Of a stretch of 34,057 nucleotides of DNA, positions 31,736-34,057 are shown one piece after another. This stretch comes from Caproiciproducens galactitolivorans. GTDB taxonomy: Bacteria > Bacillota > Clostridia > Oscillospirales > Acutalibacteraceae. The notes below the pieces were generated by a model that was not told the origin of the DNA, ran no database searches, and saw only the letters and a program-made list of their open reading frames with translations. The translations under genes were made by a program, and so were the position numbers. The DNA is taken from NCBI RefSeq assembly GCF_026672255.1, contig NZ_JAPOHA010000017.1, positions 329 to 34,385 of the forward strand. The letters run 5' to 3'. Within the stretch, counting starts at the first letter, position 1; every line of letters starts with the position of its first letter.

Positions 31736-32626
31736 TTGAAAGTTTATTTGGGAATCGATATCGGCGGCACGATGATTAAATGGGGAATGATCCGTTCCGA
31801 TGGGGAAATGCTCAAAAAAGGGCTGATCCCCACGGAACCGGAGCTTGGCCGTCAGTGCTTTCTGAATAAACTGACCGCGCTGATTTCCGAAACAAAGGAG
31901 CAGGGAATCGCGGGTGTCGGAATCAGTACGGCGGGAATCGTTGATTCCGAGAGCGGCACCATCGTTGCCGGAATCGAGAACATTCCGTTTCTGGAAAGCC
32001 TGAATTTAAAGGCGTTTCTGGAAGAAAACACAGGCATGCCCGTGCGGGTTCTTAACGACGTGCGCGCGGCCGCGCTGGGTGAAAAATGGATGGGCGCCGG
32101 GCAGGACTGCGATACCTTTTTCTGCATGACCATCGGCACCGGCATCGGCGGCTGCCTGATGATGAACTCGAAAATCTTTGAAGGCGCGCATTTTCGCGCA
32201 GGCGAAATCGGCTATTTAGACTATCGGAATGAAAACCAGTATCTTGAAAAACGTTCCTCGGCCAAAGGGCTGCTGGATACGGCAAAAGAAGAATTCGGAG
32301 AAGATATTTCCAGCCGTTCCTTCTTTGAGCGCGTCCGGCAGGAGGATGAACATGCCTGCAGCGTATTCAACCATTGGGTTGAAAAAATCGCCCGGGCGAT
32401 TGCAACGGTTGTTATTCTGTTTGATCCGCAGAAGATCATTGTGGGCGGCGGCATCACGGAGCAGGGAAGTCTGCTGCTGAACGCGATCCGCCGGAAAACC
32501 GCAGAATATCTGCCGAACGGCTTTGCCGAACAGTGCCCGATTGAACTTGCGGGCTGTAAAAACGGCGCCGGTATGGTGGGAGCCGTCCGCTTTTTAATGG
32601 ATTCCATGGATTTTCCTGCTACATAG
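31736..32626 (+). CDS. ROK-family sugar kinase without the zinc motif
   Basis: The protein begins LKVYLGIDIGGTMIKWGM, with the phosphate-binding DIGGT, and has catalytic Asp in VLNDVRAAALGEKWMG, GTGIGG in the next strand, and AGEIGYLDYRN where other ROK kinases have GEIGH and a CxCGxxGC zinc motif. Zinc-free ROK kinases occur among beta-glucoside and related kinases. It probably phosphorylates the sugar brought in or released in this locus. I favour TTG 31736, 2 nt after the preceding stop, because AAAGGTG lies 9-10 nt upstream and the protein then begins like its relatives. ATG 31697 with AGGTGG upstream would add 13 residues and overlap the previous gene by 38 nt. A terminator follows at 32661. 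Confidence 0.88.
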   Translation: MKVYLGIDIGGTMIKWGMIRSDGEMLKKGLIPTEPELGRQCFLNKLTALISETKEQGIAGVGISTAGIVDSESGTIVAGIENIPFLESLNLKAFLEENTGMPVRVLNDVRAAALGEKWMGAGQDCDTFFCMTIGTGIGGCLMMNSKIFEGAHFRAGEIGYLDYRNENQYLEKRSSAKGLLDTAKEEFGEDISSRSFFERVRQEDEHACSVFNHWVEKIARAIATVVILFDPQKIIVGGGITEQGSLLLNAIRRKTAEYLPNGFAEQCPIELAGCKNGAGMVGAVRFLMDSMDFPAT

Positions 32627-32660
32627 TTGTTACCGTACATTTCATAATCGTATAGGAATA

Positions 32661-32702
32661 CCCCCGCCATGCGGTATAAACCATATGGCGGGGGCATTCT
32701 TT
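32661..32702 (+). terminator. Rho-independent terminator of locus 3
   Basis: CCCCCGCCAT (32661-32670) and ATGGCGGGGG (32685-32694) are perfectly complementary; CATTCTTTTG follows. It closes the ROK-TIM barrel-ABC-kinase operon. Confidence 0.8.
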
Positions 32703-32820
32703 TGAATAAACACGGGAATCGGACTTTAGCGCCAAAAGGACTGCGAAACTCCTTGCCGAATATGCTATAATCGTTTTATAAAAAGCTATATATATAGAAA
32801 AGGAAAGACGAGGATCATCC

Positions 32821-32946
32821 ATGCCAGCCGCCGGACCGATCAATCGGATTGACTTTTCCACAGAAACGAGGGAATCGGTTGAAAATTCGGTCTTGCCGAA
32901 ATCCAGTTCGTTCTACGTCAAGAAAAACATGGAACGGGGATTGTAA
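32821..32946 (+). CDS. Possible 41-residue peptide, unknown
   Basis: A short frame starts at ATG 32821 with GAGGA (32810-32814) 6 nt upstream and a TATAAT about 50 nt before. The product is polar (MPAAGPINRIDFSTETRESV, then VLPKSSSFYVKKNMERGL) with no signal or membrane segment. I do not recognise it. It may be a real small protein, the remains of a larger gene, or chance. Confidence 0.3.
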   Translation: MPAAGPINRIDFSTETRESVENSVLPKSSSFYVKKNMERGL

Positions 32947-33274
32947 AGGGATATCCCTTTGCAGAAAGAAATGCCGGTATCTTTATTTTCTTCAGCCCAA
33001 AAAGAAACCGAGATTTACCGCCGAATAAAGATTATTCGAATCTACCGGTACAGGGGCTTTCCCTGTTATAACTTCTTCTTGAATGTTTCACCAGCGGGAA
33101 AGGGAATTGCCTTTACATGTGATGAAATGCAAAATGAAATCCCACAACAAAATTCAGGTCAGGAAAATATGGAATCGGGAAGCCTGCTCCGGTTCCACTT
33201 GAAATTTCACACTCGGAAGAATAGAATATAGCCAAAGGTTTTGTTGGATTAAAGATTGACAGGGGAGGAATTCC

Positions 33275-33790
33275 ATGCGTTTTCAAATTATTCAAGGCGA
33301 TATCACGACAATGGACACCGATGCCATCGTAAATGCGGCCAATCCCTCTCTTTTGGGCGGCGGCGGCGTGGACGGGGCTATCCATCGCGCGGCCGGGCCG
33401 GAGCTTCTGGCGGAATGCCGGACGCTTCACGGCTGCGAAACCGGAAAGGCAAAAATCACGAAGGGCTACCGCCTTCCCGCGAAATACGTGATTCACACGC
33501 CGGGGCCGGTCTGGCGCGGCGGAAACGCCGGGGAACGTGAACTTTTGCAAAGCTGCTACCGGTCCTGCCTTTCGCTGGCGGCTCAGAACCACTGCCGCTC
33601 GGTTGCCTTTCCGTCGATCAGCACGGGTGTCTATCGCTTTCCGCTGAATCCGGCGGCGGAAATCGCGGTAAAAACTATACGGGAATTCTGTAAAGATAAC
33701 AAAGAAATCGAAGAGGTTTTTATGGTCTGCTTCGATCCCGATACAAAGGCCGCCTACGACGCGGCTTTTCAAAGAGAAACAACTGCATGA
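33275..33790 (+). CDS. Macro-domain protein, O-acetyl-ADP-ribose deacetylase (YmdB type)
   Basis: This 171-residue protein is a single macro domain. Ligand-site motifs are [19 protein letters not shown] (8-26) with [18 protein letters not shown] (28-41) with the catalytic-type Asp D33, and [10 protein letters not shown] (114-123) around the phosphates. Such proteins remove the acetyl group from O-acetyl-ADP-ribose or ADP-ribose from acidic residues. GGGGAGG lies about 8 nt before ATG 33275. It stands alone, separated from the sugar operon by a terminator and a gene-poor stretch. Its stop codon is already inside the following hairpin. Confidence 0.93.
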   Translation: MRFQIIQGDITTMDTDAIVNAANPSLLGGGGVDGAIHRAAGPELLAECRTLHGCETGKAKITKGYRLPAKYVIHTPGPVWRGGNAGERELLQSCYRSCLSLAAQNHCRSVAFPSISTGVYRFPLNPAAEIAVKTIREFCKDNKEIEEVFMVCFDPDTKAAYDAAFQRETTA

Positions 33791-33840
33791 AGCTGCGCCC
33801 GGGAGATTTTTGTTCTCTTGGGCGCAGTTTCATGCAATCT
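33784..33840 (+). terminator. Long hairpin terminator overlapping the macro-domain stop codon
   Basis: The arms 33784-33806 and 33814-33836 form a stem of about 23 bp with three G-T pairs, around CTGCGCCC and GGGCGCAG. The TGA of the gene (33788-33790) lies in the left arm. T-rich sequence follows only weakly (ATCTGTTTATT). Confidence 0.7.
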
Positions 33841-34005
33841 GTTTATTCATCATCCTGGGGAAGTTCGTATATGTGATTTGATAAAAGTTAAAAATATGAC
33901 GGCATGTAATTATAATTGCAGACTTTTATACTATAATCATATATCCAGTCAATGAGCGAATGTTCCGGTCAAGCCCCCAATAGAATATCGGAAGATAGGA
34001 ATTTT

Positions 34006-34041
34006 AAAAAAATTCAAAAAAAATCAAAAAAAGGGTTGACT
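34006..34041 (+). promoter_or_regulatory. Phased A-tracts and -35 box of a gene beyond the window
   Basis: Three A-runs (34006-34012, 34016-34023, 34026-34032) repeat at about one helical turn, directly upstream of TTGACT (34036-34041). This resembles an UP element with curved DNA. The -10 box would lie at or just past the window end. Confidence 0.55.
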
Positions 34042-34057
34042 TCGGGCTGGGTATTTG

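Larger units (their letters stand above)
32627..33274. other. 648-bp region with terminator and little coding potential
   Basis: After the terminator at 32661-32702 there is an AT-rich promoter-like stretch (TATAAT at 32766-32771; TTGCCG at 32753-32758 could be a -35 for TTATAA at 32776-32781), then a short frame at 32821-32946. The rest (32950-33240) has an open frame of about 90 residues at 32959-33231 with an unconvincing, Arg/Phe-rich product. Small inverted repeats such as ACAGGG/CCCTGT (33050-33066) occur. Nothing else is recognisable. Confidence 0.5.

Noticed and set aside
32959-33231. Open frame of 90 residues before the macro-domain gene
   Set aside because: Arg/Ile/Phe-rich product without domain likeness, no promoter, and no clear ribosome binding site; kept only in the description of the gap.
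1-34057. CRISPR arrays, tRNA or rRNA genes, insertion sequences and prophage genes
   Set aside because: No regularly spaced direct repeats, tRNA-like cloverleaf with CCA region, transposase or phage motifs were seen on reading either strand; a dedicated search was not possible.

Overview
The window looks like chromosomal DNA from a Gram-positive anaerobe of the Clostridia (Bacillota). The cues are strong AGGAGG-type ribosome binding sites, GTG and TTG starts, three lipobox-bearing sugar-binding lipoproteins, ROK and GntR regulators, a GatY/GatZ aldolase pair, and short intergenic gaps with rho-independent terminators. The species cannot be named from sequence alone. Most of the window is accessory carbohydrate catabolism: three separate sugar loci, each with its own regulator and ABC importer. 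I see no tRNA, rRNA, CRISPR array, insertion sequence or phage gene.

Locus 1 (about 200-8004) is a polyol module. It holds a ROK repressor, a zinc-dependent sorbitol-type dehydrogenase, a complete Rbs-type ABC importer (binding lipoprotein, double ATPase, permease), a VOC-fold metalloprotein and a PfkB fructokinase. Read together: a polyol is imported, oxidised to a ketose and phosphorylated. The same 11-bp operator-like sequence lies just after the -10 box of both the ROK gene and the dehydrogenase.

Region 8004-11718 holds a probably 5'-truncated kinase-like fragment, a small two-helix membrane protein, a TetR-type regulator and an oleate hydratase (fatty-acid double-bond hydration) with its own promoter.

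Locus 2 (about 11960-25350) is a galactoside or amino-galactoside module: GntR/UTRA regulator, GatZ, SIS-domain sugar-phosphate isomerase/deaminase, two MalFG-type permeases, a binding lipoprotein, a cytoplasmic GH36 alpha-galactosidase-type enzyme, a Gfo/Idh/MocA oxidoreductase with a Cys cluster, GatY, a NAGK-type sugar kinase and an Eis-like GNAT acetyltransferase. Three copies of a 19-nt operator motif mark it. It has a kinase, an isomerase/deaminase and an aldolase but no NagA-type deacetylase, which suggests free galactosamine rather than GalNAc. No ABC ATPase and no tagatose-6-phosphate kinase are encoded in the locus.

Region 25380-25767 is a minus-strand pair: a 49-residue charged peptide and an HMA-fold protein lacking one metal-binding Cys.

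Locus 3 (about 25935-32694) holds a ROK regulator with a perfect palindromic operator at its promoter, an unrecognised TIM-barrel-like protein, an Rbs-type ABC importer and a ROK sugar kinase. This is the best candidate for an undescribed glycoside-use system. The window ends with a gene-poor stretch, a macro-domain protein and an A-tract-rich promoter whose gene lies outside.
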